A stretch of 64,000 nucleotides of DNA from Stenocarpella maydis (Eukaryota > Ascomycota > Sordariomycetes > Diaporthales > Diaporthaceae). The notes under the pieces are model-generated. The model searched no databases. It was not told the origin of the DNA and was given only the letters and a program-made list of their open reading frames with translations. Each line of letters begins with the position of its first letter. Position 1 is the first letter of the stretch. The stretch is taken from NCBI GenBank assembly GCA_002270565.1, contig NQMI01000002.1, positions 1,049,891 through 1,113,890 on the forward strand. Direction: 5' to 3'. Made by a program: the position numbers and the translations under genes. Positions 1 through 11,015 of the stretch are shown in pieces.

Positions 1-575
1 GACCTCGCCACCGACCTCGCCCAGCTCGTCGTCCGCGACGGCGAGGGCGCCACCAAGTTCGTCACCGTCCAGGTCGCCGAGGCCCGCTCCGAGGCCGCCG
101 CACGCAAGGTCGCCAGCACCATCGCCCGCTCGCCCCTCGTCAAGACGGCCCTCTACGGCCGCGACGCGAACTGGGGCCGCATCCTCTGCGCCACCGGGTA
201 CTCGCTGCTGTCCGAGCCCGGCTCCGCCGCCGCTGCCGCCGATGCTGCCGCCGACGCTGCCGTCGTCCCCGAGAGGACAAATGTCTCCTTCATTCCCACC
301 GACGGCTCCGCCGAGCTCAGGCTGCTGGTCAACGGCGAGCCCGAGGCTGTTGATGAGGCCCGCGCCTCGGAGATCCTCCAGGCTGAGGACCTGCATATTC
401 TTGTCAGGCTGGGCACTGGGAAGGAGGAGGCCAAGTACTGGACTTGCGACTACAGCCATGAGTATATGTGAGTTCCTTTTCATCTTCCTCTTCATTTTGC
501 ATGAGGCACGTGACATTTGTTCAATTGCTGATCGTTACATTCTGTAGCACGATTAACGGCGATTACCGTACATAG
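1..575 (+). CDS. Arginine biosynthesis bifunctional protein ArgJ (glutamate N-acetyltransferase / amino-acid acetyltransferase), 3' end
   Basis: Partial gene entering from the left edge. Frame 1 is open from base 1 and reads the C-terminal (beta chain) part of ornithine acetyltransferase, with the family signature GRDANWGRI followed by CATGYS. The reading frame continues through a short intron at 468-547 (GTGAGT donor, TGTAG acceptor; the split codon AT|C gives Ile) into a 28-nt last exon that encodes the usual ending TINGDYRT and a TAG stop at 573-575. The family transfers the acetyl group from N-acetylornithine to glutamate in the mitochondrial arginine pathway and is self-cleaved into two chains. 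The start and the cleavage site lie outside the window. An alanine-rich insertion (about residues 75-85 of the visible part) is unusual for this region but does not break the frame. Confidence 0.93.
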
Positions 576-1364
576 AGATTCCGCTTATTTTCCCAGGTCC
601 AGATGAGAGCAATGTGTTACTTTGAGATGAAAAGCTAAGAGATCCTTGCTTTGTAACAGATACTTCTAATATTAGAATTGTTAAAAACAGCCGCCCCGAA
701 CATGAAGTCTGAAGTCCGATGATGGATAGAAGGGTAGCTGCGGCAGCTCCTCCCCCTCGCCTCTATCACCACCCAAGCCCAAATGGTAGGGACACCCAAG
801 AGCGCCGACAACGCACCTGCTGGATCCACGGCACTCAAGCCCGGCCCACCCTATCTGCTCAGCGATCCGCTTCATCGAGGAGTCAGTCAAAAGCGGGCCA
901 GGTGGGACCGCAAACCAGACCCGGAAAAAAAAAAACCCCAGAACGTACAACACCAGGGATTCGCTGATCGTCACCGACTCAGCTACTGATCTGGCCCTCA
1001 CTGGCTTAACTATGGGAGAGCGGACGGGATCCCGTGTATTCCAATGGGTATGGTCGTACGTAAAAGCCACAACAAGATTGGTGATTATAAGTAACCATCC
1101 GGTCAGGTTATCCAAGGGCCGGCCGGATCTATTGTTTCCGTATTGTTATTTTCTATTAAACGCTGGGTCTTTGAGCGTTTACGACTGTATGGAGGGACCA
1201 CCGCAGCTCCGGTTTTTTTCGTTTTTTTTTAAAACGTAAAAAAAAGGGGGGGGGGGTTGTGACCGGATTAAAAACGAAACCACTTAGAGTGGAAGGCCAT
1301 AAACACAACACCATCTAATGCCACATCCTGCAAAACTGTGAGAGGAAACAATAGCCTGGCAATA

Positions 1365-2330
1365 TCAATTCTCTGTATTCCAAGTTGGTGTATGGTTAGA
1401 ACATAGGTGTAGAACGGGATCTGAAGTACGCTCGTGTTTATTGTCACATGGAGTCCTAATTCCTGGCTGTAGCCTTCCCAGTAACTGCCGCGAAAACAGC
1501 CCGGTATCTGTTAAGTAAACGCCACTATGAAACCATATAGCTGAGTCTGAAGGCCTGAGCTCACTGGTCAGGAAGCTCCATAGCAGGCAGCATTCAGCAT
1601 TAGTCGAGTTGATGTAGAAAGTCCGACTGCACTCTATAACCGACAAAGCATAGTTTCCGCCTAGAGGATAAAGCAGCGACGTATATTGTTCTGATAGAAG
1701 CCTGAGCTTCAACTCGGCCCGGTGGTTTGCGTTTGGAACAACGGAGCTGTATGTTGGAAACTCCGACCTGTTCATTCCATAAGGGCTGAGATTTCTTCGA
1801 TCAATGGTCTCAATCGCTCTAGCCGTGTAAGTAAATGCGCCCAGGTCGCCATCAGATTCGGAATCCCCCTCGCCGCCGTGGTCCCGTCGGCCTTCCGGTC
1901 TGGGGTGATGTCAAGAACCTCGTCGAAAAGTGGAATAGAGTCTGGCTTTAGAATTTGTCAAAGCTGATCAGTGAAGCCCATTGAGGGCGTTGTCTCCGGT
2001 GTCGGCTTCATCGAACGGGCTGAGGCTCCTCGAATCGTTAAGAAATGCGGGCAAGGCTCCGGGTGCGTCATCCTGATCGGGTTGAAGTTCTGGGAAAGCT
2101 TCAAAAAGCTTTACCGCATCTGGCATAGTTCTAATTGGGCTCCTGGCGTGGCAGTTTTCCAAAGAAACTGTTGAGCGTCCAAGAACTAGCATATTTGTCA
2201 AGCCTATAGTAATGAGGTATAGCATGACTCCAGACCGCTTCCTTCTTGCGCGTTGTACGGTCAACCATTGCTCTCCTTGACAGAACTTTTTGAGAAGGGC
2301 TTCGCTCGAAATCCTTCTTCGAACGTCCAA
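1365..2330 (-). pseudogene. Possible degraded protein-coding relic, family not recognised
   Basis: On the minus strand several frames in succession read like ordinary protein rather than random translation. One segment (2330-1968) ends with acidic text containing LFEAFPELQPDQDDAPGAL. A second (about 1955-1775) contains IPLFDEVLDITPDRK and MATWAHLLTRLERL. A third (1775-1365) begins MNRSEFPTYSSVVP. The segments are in different frames or separated by stops, with no convincing intron between all of them. The helical, leucine-rich second segment could come from a regulatory protein, but I do not recognise a family. This may be a decayed gene or a poorly resolved multi-exon gene. Confidence 0.25.
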
Positions 2331-3662
2331 TTATGGCTAAGATAGCATTATCCTAACGTTTCCGCGCTTTCCTCATATTTTTCTCTTGGATCTTCTTCGT
2401 CTACGGCCGTCTTTCTAGGAAATTGGCTCGACCAAGGCGTCAGAGAGAATGAGGGCTAGCCTTATCGTCATTTCACGGTATTTTAAGTCAGAATGGTAGC
2501 CGAGTCCCTTTCCGTACTTCGATGGAAATTCGGATGAATGAGGAGTTGCATACACAGGTACTTCTCAGAAATGAAGTCCACAACGTTGAGCGTCGTGTCC
2601 AGTCCCCTGCAGATTGGTATTTTCCAGTTACCCGGGAAACCGGTTTGGCAACCAGATGACCGGTTTATGACAGATCTCTCCTCTTTCAGGGCAGGCGACC
2701 CAGGCAGCTTTAAAACGGGAGAATAACGTGATATGTTACTTCAGAGCATTTGAGGACATAGGGCCGAGATATTGGATCATCTGCAAGCGCACTTGTTCAA
2801 TAATGCGCCCACAAGGTGCAGTCCAGATGCTCTATTTATATTGGCACATAGCAGCGGTCAACGTGCGTCTATCACCTGGGTATAGGGTAGCTGCTTGCCC
2901 CATTAACTTCAAAATATTCATTGTCCACCTACCTTTTATATCCGCCCTTGCAAACAGCACGCTGCCGCCATGCCTCAGAACGAGTATATGCAAAGATAGA
3001 AACGTCTTCATGGCAAACTGCAAATGAGGCCAATCAGCTTCCCTCTACCATACATCGTCTAGCATCTGACCCGCATTCTTCATAGCTATAGCCTCGTTCA
3101 CCATCAGCGTGCTTGGAAACATGCTGCCTGTGAAGGTCAAGATGCCTCCAAGGGGGCCCAGAACCTACCTAGGTACACAGCCTATGCGCAAACATGTACA
3201 AAAGCAGAGCATTGTAAAGCGGGAATTCAGTTTGGCAGATGAAAGCCCATGATGAGCATAACATTTAATCTACTACCTCAGATTATAACCCAGCCAGCCC
3301 AGTCCCTGCCTACCTGCTTAACAACAAAAAGGCCACCTCAGCGAAAACTCTGAGCTGAGTTATCAAGACCAAAACGCGCGGAAAGGGCCGCACGTTTCGG
3401 AGTACCTTTGTTGAAAGTCTATATGATTTCTGAGGAAGAGATGTTCAAAATTGTGAGGGCGTGAAAGGAGCACTTGAGAACAGAAGGAAGGAATTGCATA
3501 GTCCAAAAGCCCACCTCATTGGCGGGGATTTCACAAGCAACTTGAAGTTCCCCGGTTCTCCGTCTCTGGTCCTCTCCGCATTAACGAGTATGGATCATTG
3601 TTGTGGCTTTGGACTGATTCATGGTTGGCATATAGGAAGACCGCTGAGCATTCATACGTCCT

Positions 3663-4449
3663 ATGCGACTCCGCCATAAGATGGCCAACCTCACACACAC
3701 AACACTCGGAGTTATGATTCGAGCACACATTATCAGCGTTAGGAAGAACCCGCATACTCCTCTGTACACTCAACTGCGTGTACTGACAAAGGGCACAGTC
3801 GTGGACGTCAACATGAGCGAGTCGGGTATGACAAGCATCTCGGGCAAGGTCATTTGGGGCCGCTGGGCCCAGATCGCGAACAACCCCAAGAACCACGACG
3901 GCGTGAACGCTCTTCCGTTCTGTTCGCTAACTCAGGAGGCTCCTTGACTGTAGGCGGGGCGCGCGCGCATGACGCGCAAGTCTGGACCCTGTATTCAGAC
4001 ATCATTTGCAACAACTGGCCACCACCCTGGCCAGAAGCAACATACCTCGGGCTACTCCTCGATCTCCGATACAAAAGCTTCGGTGTGTCCTCGGCAGACT
4101 GGGATACCAGCCTTGTTGCACCCCGGGAAGGGGTGGCCACCAAACTGAATATTCACTCCATCTACCACGCCATTACGAGTCAGTTGACGAGGCCACAGTC
4201 TGGGGCCGCTTCGATACTGGTGTATTTCCAGATGTGTTCTCCAGTCGTACGGATCAAGTGGCTTGGAACGTGGACGATTTGGCAGTTAATGTAACGCGGG
4301 TGGTCTCAGCCAGGGGCCTGCCTGTCACCCCGCATTGGGGGGCGTCACACCCCACAAAAGACACTAAAGAATGGCCCCAACAGGCCTACAGGGGTTATCT
4401 TTTAGAGGGCATAGCGCTAAATTACGGGGGTAATCTAGGACTTCAATAA
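3663..4449 (+). pseudogene. Possible degraded coding relic, family not recognised
   Basis: Three plus-strand frames carry protein-like text in succession: around 3781-3900 a segment with VDVNMSESGMTSISGKVIWG, around 3930-4170 a segment with LRYKSFGVSSADWDTSL, and around 4190-4320 a segment with ATVWGRFDTGVFPDVFSS and QVAWNVDDLAVNVTRVV. Each is cut by a frame change or stop, and I found no splice pattern joining them. The base composition is GC-rich compared with the AT-rich block that directly follows. Low confidence; it could be the remnant of a gene destroyed at this end of the metabolite locus. Confidence 0.25.
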
Positions 4450-4760
4450 AGCCCCTCTTCAAGAGATAAAAGAAAATAATAAATATATATACGTATTATT
4501 TAATATCTTATGAATTATATAGTTTATTAAAAAAGTTTTAATATTATATAATTTATTAAAAAGTATTAATATTATATAGAATATTAAAAAATAAGTCTTT
4601 TTTATTTCTTAAACTTTAATTTTATTAATAATTACTTAAATATTATAGTATATAATTTATATTCTATAAATATAAATATTTTTGACTTTTGAATTAGATA
4701 TAAAAGTATTTGTAGGGTAGATGCTTATATTAAGCTTCTTAAAAAGCAAGCTAACATAAT
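4441..4760. repeat. AT-rich block, RIP-like
   Basis: A sharply bounded stretch composed almost entirely of A and T, with recurrent short words of the type TTTATTAAAAA and ATATTATATA. Composition changes abruptly on both sides. This is what ascomycete repeats mutated by RIP look like, but no element can be recognised within it. It lies directly before the P450 promoter. Confidence 0.6.
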
Positions 4761-5022
4761 CAAAGCTGGTTAAATGTAGCCCCCCTCTGGATGTGGATAC
4801 CCGACTCGTGCAGCCCCCCATCCTGTTACTATCCCGCAGAGGCCTTGTTACAACTACTACGTAATAACAGGAAGAGGGCATTTGACATGGATGTGCAGCT
4901 ACCGTCGGCATAATTCACCAGGTAGGGAGATATGAAAATCACTTCCATCTTCTATTCTCGTGTCTGTCAACTATCTGCGTTCCCTGGCACATATCAAAGA
5001 ATCAAGTCGAACTCACGCCACG

Positions 5023-6666
5023 ATGCAAGGCGTAGAATGGCTAGATGCCGTGCCGCCGCAGGTACTCATGCTGGCGGTCGTCTTGACCATATACCTGGTC
5101 TACAATTATTTGATATTTCCAACTCCTCGTTCAATTGCCAAACTACAGTTTCTGAACAGTTCGCCCGGAGAATGGTTCCCCTATCTTCGGGCACTCTACC
5201 GGAACACCTTGGATTTGAAGAAGACGCTTCACCTGCACCACACACAGCACAAAGATGAGACCGTTCGGGTGCCCATCTTCGGTCCAGGCCAAGACAAGTT
5301 AATCCTGCTGCCGGCATCCCAAAGGAAATGGCTTGTGGATCAGCCTGATTCTGTCGTGAGCATGCACGAGCAGACCACCACGCATTTCCAGTGGAATTAC
5401 GGTACCGTCTATCCCACGCGAGACCACAACGGCGTGCCCATCCACATAATCCAAACAAAACTCACACGAGAGATCGGCAATCTGATCCCAGACCTCTCGG
5501 ACGAGCTGGAGCTTGCACTGGCGAAAAACTGGGGGGGGCACGAAGCCGCCTCCGGCAGCAATGAGTGGAAGGAGGTGTGCGTTTACAAGTCATTGAGGCC
5601 CATCATTGGTCAGGCAATCAATCGCATCTTCATGGGAGAATCGCACTGCCGCAACAAAGAGGTGCTCGACACCGGTGTTGGATATGCCCTTTCCATACCA
5701 TTTGCGGCGAATATGCTATGGCTGATTCCGGATCCGCTGCGCCGTGTGCTGGCACCTTTGGTGACCCTCCCATGCCGCTGGTATGAGAGAAAATGGTTCA
5801 AGCTCACCCTCGACAAGGTCCGCAAGAGGTTGGCAGCCAGAGGCCACCTGCAGTATGCCAAGACAGACGCTGGGGAGTACAAGGGCGAAGCAGACAGAAA
5901 TGACTTCTTGAACTGGCTCATCGCCTACGGAGAATCCCAGGGCGACCCGTACCTACTGGACCCAGAAGTCCTTTCAGCGCGCATCTTGCTCCTCAACGCC
6001 TTCGCACTGCACACCAATGTCTTCGCCATCGTGCACATGGTCCTCGACGTTGTCGGTTCCGGCGTCGAGCAGGGTTCGAAAACCGTTGCAGAACTTCGTC
6101 AGGAAATCAGCGAGGTTCGCGCCCGCCACAGCGACCAAGAGGGATGGGACAAGCGATCACTGGCCCAGCTTGAAAAGCTGGATAGCACCTTCAGGGAAAG
6201 TCAGCGCATAAACACAATATTGAGCCTGGGGCCCTTGCGCATCGTGGGAAAGAACGGTGTCACGACGCCTTCCGGCGTCCATGTGCCACGCGGCTATCAA
6301 GTGGGCATTCCGGCGTACTCAATCCATTATGATGAAGACATCTACGGGGCTGACGCAGGGTCTTTCAAACCGTTTCGTTTCTACAACAGGAGGAAGCACG
6401 CACAGGTGGCTGGCGATAACTTGAAGGGAGCGCGGCAGGCATGGGCAACCACGTCTGCCGACTACTTGTCTTTTGGGGCTGGCTTGAATAGTTGTCCTGG
6501 GCGATTCTTCGCTGCTGGAATGTTGAAGGTACTGATGGCGAATATCCTGGAGAAGTATGACTTTGAGTTTCAGGAGAAGAGACCAGACAATGTGTGGTTT
6601 GGAACCAACCACGTTCCGCCGATGGACGCAAAGATTAGAATCAGGAGGAGACAACAAGAGGTGTAA
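5023..6666 (+). CDS. Cytochrome P450 monooxygenase
   Basis: Single-exon gene of 547 aa. The ATG at 5023 is preferred over an in-frame ATG 63 bases upstream, because it puts a hydrophobic membrane anchor (about residues 11-32) right at the N-terminus, as in microsomal P450s. The K-helix ExxR motif is E392-S-Q-R395, the haem-ligand motif is FGAGLNSCPGRF with Cys491, and the C-terminal part has the usual PFRFY-like segment. The enzyme would hydroxylate or otherwise oxidise a lipophilic substrate at the endoplasmic reticulum. By general appearance (SxRESQR, SFGAG.NSCPGRFFA, C-terminal KYDFEF) it resembles fungal ent-kaurene-oxidase-like or LovA-like P450s; this is family impression, not a search result. 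Its position in the HR-PKS locus makes a tailoring role likely. Confidence 0.9.
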   Translation: MQGVEWLDAVPPQVLMLAVVLTIYLVYNYLIFPTPRSIAKLQFLNSSPGEWFPYLRALYRNTLDLKKTLHLHHTQHKDETVRVPIFGPGQDKLILLPASQRKWLVDQPDSVVSMHEQTTTHFQWNYGTVYPTRDHNGVPIHIIQTKLTREIGNLIPDLSDELELALAKNWGGHEAASGSNEWKEVCVYKSLRPIIGQAINRIFMGESHCRNKEVLDTGVGYALSIPFAANMLWLIPDPLRRVLAPLVTLPCRWYERKWFKLTLDKVRKRLAARGHLQYAKTDAGEYKGEADRNDFLNWLIAYGESQGDPYLLDPEVLSARILLLNAFALHTNVFAIVHMVLDVVGSGVEQGSKTVAELRQEISEVRARHSDQEGWDKRSLAQLEKLDSTFRESQRINTILSLGPLRIVGKNGVTTPSGVHVPRGYQVGIPAYSIHYDEDIYGADAGSFKPFRFYNRRKHAQVAGDNLKGARQAWATTSADYLSFGAGLNSCPGRFFAAGMLKVLMANILEKYDFEFQEKRPDNVWFGTNHVPPMDAKIRIRRRQQEV

Positions 6667-7483
6667 GAGCGTGCTACTAGGACATGTAGTGCGGCTTTCG
6701 TCGAGGGATACCATATCAAGACGATGTGGGTAGCCGCACAAATTCTCACGCGTCTACAAATTCGGAGCGCATCCAGGATTTCTCAACTTCAAGCTTGAAT
6801 TGGTTATCGCAGCGACTGTCTCAAGATTGCAGTTTTTGTATACACGGGCTATCTCAAAGAAACAATCAAGTTGTGGACTACTGCAGTTTTCTCTCAACTC
6901 CGAAGCTCTGTCAAATTTAAGATACGTGAAAGTATCTTTCGCGCAGTCCCGCAAACTCCGCGTTCCCGCCCTGAAGTCAACTGAGAAGATTTACATCAGT
7001 CCCTAAGGATTTCGCTGGACTTCCTACGTTCACCTCGTTCAAATTGAAGCCAGCCTGGGCCACAGGCGCGTTATCCGCCACTGCAACTGTTGAGTCATGG
7101 TACCCGCTTGTCAGACTAATAAAAATTACCAGTGTGCTCTGCTCGAGCACCACGCCCACAGTAACCACAATACGATTGTTTCACGCTTATTACGGAGATG
7201 TTCAACCCCATTCATGGAAACTGGGAACCCCCCTTGCCTAGCTCAATGTTCCCGAGAGACCGCCTTGGTGGAATTCCACTCATGGAGCCCTCACGAGTCA
7301 CGACCCAGTCGGTCCGAATCTTCTGGTCGCGTGCCAGAGGTTGTGGGGTTGTCGTAAGCCACCACACCAGCTTCTGATCTTCAAAGTACACTGGCGCCGA
7401 CTTTGACAAAGGTGGTCCGGTCTACCCGACATTGGGCTGTAAGTTGTCGCTCTGGACTCAGTGTTAGATTCTCCAGACATCCA
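6667..7483. other. Intergenic region between P450 and trehalase genes
   Basis: About 0.8 kb of mixed composition with no open frame that looks like protein. It should contain the P450 3' end and the trehalase promoter. No clear regulatory site was recognised. Confidence 0.5.
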
Positions 7484-10400
7484 ATGCCCTCCATGAACCT
7501 GCCAGCGCTTGTCTTGGCCAGTGCATGCTCCTTGAGCATAGCAAGAGGAGCACCAAGCCCCACTTCGAGCTCGACATTCGATATCAGGGCAGACTGGGTG
7601 TCATGGGACGATAGTACATGGACTTTAAAGTCCACCAAGCCGCTGCCAGGGATATTCACTTCGTGGCTACCGCAGTCAAACGGGTATGACTCCTCGATAT
7701 GATGGCCACCGAGGACGCCGTCCCCCTATTGTACTGTACGCATGAGCTGATAACGCACTTTCTGTATTGTGAGCAGCTATTTTGGCCTTGCGCAAGGTTC
7801 TTTGGGGCCGTTCTATGAGCGAAGCCGTCGAAATGACTCTGAGGGATGGCCGTCTTACAGCAATCCTCGAAGAACGTTCGCCACGGTCACGGGATTCTGG
7901 GGTAGTAAGCCCAGCACGCTTGAGCCCGGGGAACTGGGCGAGAGTTTCATTTCCGGAGTGCCCCACTTTACCGATTTACTCATCGAGGCGTGTGGCAGTG
8001 TCCTGAATGGGGATATAGACGTATCCGAGATAACCGAATTCGAGTCTACGCTGTCTTTGTAAGCAAGCATGTCCGCACCAGCTTTCTCACAAGGCAGAAT
8101 ATGGTGCTGACTCGGGATATGCTACAAGCAAGACAGGAATACTCACGTGGTCATATGTCTGGAGCCCTCCAAATTGTGCAGAGGGCCGGAAGTTAGTGGT
8201 ATCTTACGAGTCTTTTGCGTCGCTGGCCGAAAGGCGTCTGGCAGCTGTGAAACTGGTCGTCTCGAGCGAGCAGGGCCTTGACGACGTCCGCATTATTGAT
8301 GTACTGGATAACCAGTCCGCTTTGCGCGCGACAACCGTCAAGACATTGGAAAACCAGGCCAGCGGTCAGATCATTTCTGCTGTTTCACCAGATGGTGTTG
8401 ACCATGTCATGGCGTATGTGCTTTCATCGACTCTTGGAGACGAGTTATTGCCGCTTGAAGACAATGACGAGTACACCAGCTACTTTGCTTCTGCCTTCAA
8501 CAGACTACCAAATTTCGGATCAGCCAATTCATCCAATACTGATCCAGAGTTTGCCTCCGCCACCCAGCGGTATCGGTTGCAATCCGGTTTACAGTCCGCA
8601 ACGGTCTACAAGTACGCAGGTATTGCTTCATCAGAGCATTATGGGTCGGACACGGAGACAGTGGTCTCGGATGTTGTGGCATATGCTATCAACCACGGAT
8701 ATAGTGTTCTACGCGAAGAGCAGAGCGTTGAAGTCGGCAGACTCATGGGTACAGACTTCGTGGCTGATTTCAGGGATCCGGCGACAGGATCGCTCCCAAC
8801 AGGCGACGACGTAGTAAAAGATTTGCAGATCACAGCCATCTCCTCCGCTTACTATCTTTACACGAGCCTCATCCCATACAGCCCAACGCGTGATGAGGAC
8901 TCGAGCACTTGCATTGCGTGCAACTCCCTCGCTGTGGGCGGCCTGGTCTCCCAAACGTACGGAGGCAAGATTTTCTGGGACGCCGATCTCTTCGTGGCTC
9001 CCGCCATCCAGGGAGTGCACCCCAGGTTGGCGAGACAGTTCTCGCTGTATCGTATCAACAGGGCAGAGCAGTCTCGGAAGAACACCCACAGGCACGAGCT
9101 ACAAGCGGGAAGCATGCTTTATGCGTGGACAAGCGGTCGTTATGGACAATGCTACAACATGTCTGCACCCTGCATCATGTACCAGTATCACCTCAACGCG
9201 GATATTGCGCTGAGCATGGTCATGGGCCGGAACACAAGCGGCGACAAGAATTGGTTTGACCAGCACGGGGCGGTGGATGTGATCGACGGCGTGGCTTTGG
9301 GCCTGAGCGACGCGCGTGTTCTAACACGGCGAGATGACACTGGTCGCTGGGGCATCGACGTGATGGCCGACGCTGATGAATACTACATGTGGGTCGCGGA
9401 TGGTTCATTTACTGGGACCGCAGTCAGCACTCTTCTGCAGCTCGCCTCGGAGGCTCGTCGTGATCGAGGCATCCAACTTGAGCCAGACTGGCCTGACCAA
9501 ATCGAGCACATGTCCATACCCACTTCGGTAGACGATGTCGTGCTTGAATTCCAGGGCATGACCAACGATGTCTTCCCTAAGCAGGCAGACGTTATCCTAG
9601 CCCACTATCCATACGACTATAAGCGGAATTTCTCGCTCGACAAGTACCGAGTTGCAATGGACTACTATACGGTCCGTACGGATCCGCACGGCCCAGCCAT
9701 GACATGGAGCGTGTATGCCATCGCAGCCAACTCCCTAGCCACCTCCGGGTGTGCATTCTGGACATACCTTGTCAAATCATTCCAGCCTTATATCCGCGGC
9801 CCATGGTACCAGTATTCTGAACAGCAGGACGACGAGCCCGGCGTCCTGGACCCGCTGACGGGGAATGCTATCAACCCCGCGTTTCCATTCCTCACCGGCC
9901 ACGGCGGCCTCCTGCAGATATTCACGGCGGGCTTCCTCGGCCTGCGCGTCACGCACCGGAATCTGCTCATCAACCCCTCGCTCCCCCCGCAGCTGCACGA
10001 CTTCAGGCCGCCCATCCAGTTCTACAATGGCGCCGTCGTCAGCTTCCGCATGAACCGCACGCACACCTGGGTCACGCGGCGGGATGCGTCTCACTTCGAC
10101 AGCCTGGTGCCAGACCAGTACGGCAGTGGGGATATGCCCGTTACCATCGGTCGAGACGTGGACGACCCCGACGCGCGGACGGTATTCTTGCGCGTTAATG
10201 ACACTGCGGTGGTGGAGAATAGGTTGTACGATATGGAGGTCACTGTGCCGGGCAACATCTTGCAGTGCCACAACGCGAGCTCGAGCCATGGCCAGCTGGC
10301 GTTTGCAGCCACTGATGGATATGGAGGTACCTTCTGGCAGCCCGGTGCAGGCGATGTTACAGCCGCTCTTGTAGTGGACGTTGGGTCTTCGCAGGCGCCG

Positions 10401-10709
10401 CGGATGCTGGAGGCTATTCGGCTGGACTTTGCAATGCGGCCGCCGAGACACGTCAAGATTTCGATTTCGAATAGCTCAGACTTTGAGCCTGATATTGTAC
10501 TTGCGGACGAAGACATCGCCATCACGAAGCCGTGGGTTCCGGGCTCGCCCGTGGTGAGATATGTTGGCAACATTAGCACCATCCAGCTTGCCGATGCAGT
10601 ATGGAGTGGCGCATTTGCGAAGCTCGAAGTCACAGGATGCTGGGCAGATGACGGCGCCGGGGCAACGGTTGCTGAGTTTGAGCTACTGGCCGCAGATTTC
10701 CACGAATGA
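7484..10709 (+). CDS. Acid trehalase, glycoside hydrolase family 65
   Basis: Three exons inferred: 7484-7683, 7777-8058, 8129-10709 (introns of 93 and 70 nt; GTATGA and GTAAGC donors, GCTGAC branch-like site before the second acceptor). The product is 1020 aa. Exon 1 supplies a signal peptide (about residues 1-22, ending ...IARGAPSP); exon 2 begins at the conserved SNGY segment of the family N-terminal domain. Later come the (alpha/alpha)6-barrel motifs YGGKIFWDAD (about 438-447), WTSGRYGQC and YQYHLNADIA, then a C-terminal beta domain. Acid trehalases hydrolyse trehalose to glucose in the vacuole or cell wall. At the position where I expect the general-acid Glu there is Gln (about residue 513); this needs an alignment. 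The gene lies between a P450 and the PKS off-loading hydrolase, an unusual place for a sugar hydrolase, and converges with the latter. Confidence 0.88.
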
Positions 10710-11015
10710 TGGGACCGAGTATTGAGATCAGGCATGGCTGAGGTTTGGTGTCATATAGACTATTTGTATTCCTTGTGTTCCTCTACTAAGCCGGAACAGC
10801 AGTAATTGTGCTGATAGGACAGGAATCAGTAGGTATGGATTATAGGCAATTAAACTCGCGATGCATGCTTTCAACAATGACCTTTCTGTCTTCTGCAAAA
10901 TAGTGTGGGCTCAGAAGCTTCGCACCAGAAGGTTTTGTGCCATATTGAATATGTCCTGGACGTGCCATAGTCACAGACACCAAAAACCGCAGTGAAAACC
11001 CCTGTGCTCGCCATT
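10710..11015. terminator. Convergent 3' flanks of trehalase and hydrolase genes
   Basis: The 306 bases between two converging genes must contain both transcript ends. No strong polyadenylation motif stands out. Confidence 0.4.

Larger units (their letters stand above)
576..5022. other. Gene-poor intergenic region with decayed fragments
   Basis: About 4.4 kb without an intact gene. It holds the 3' flank of the ArgJ gene, homopolymer tracts near 1205-1256 (T and A runs followed by ten or more G), one copy of a dispersed repeat (around 1172-1210), two stretches that look like degraded coding sequence (1365-2330 minus; 3663-4449 plus) and an AT-rich block (4441-4760). The last roughly 100 bases are the presumed promoter and leader of the P450 gene. 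The stretch 2331-3660 shows nothing I can support. Confidence 0.6.

Noticed and set aside
8059..8128. Alternative acceptors for the second trehalase intron (AG at about 8091, 8093 or 8097)
   Set aside because: They put the next exon in the wrong frame or hit a stop. Only the AG at 8127-8128 joins STLSF to KTGILTWSYVW in frame, with a GCTGAC branch-like site upstream.
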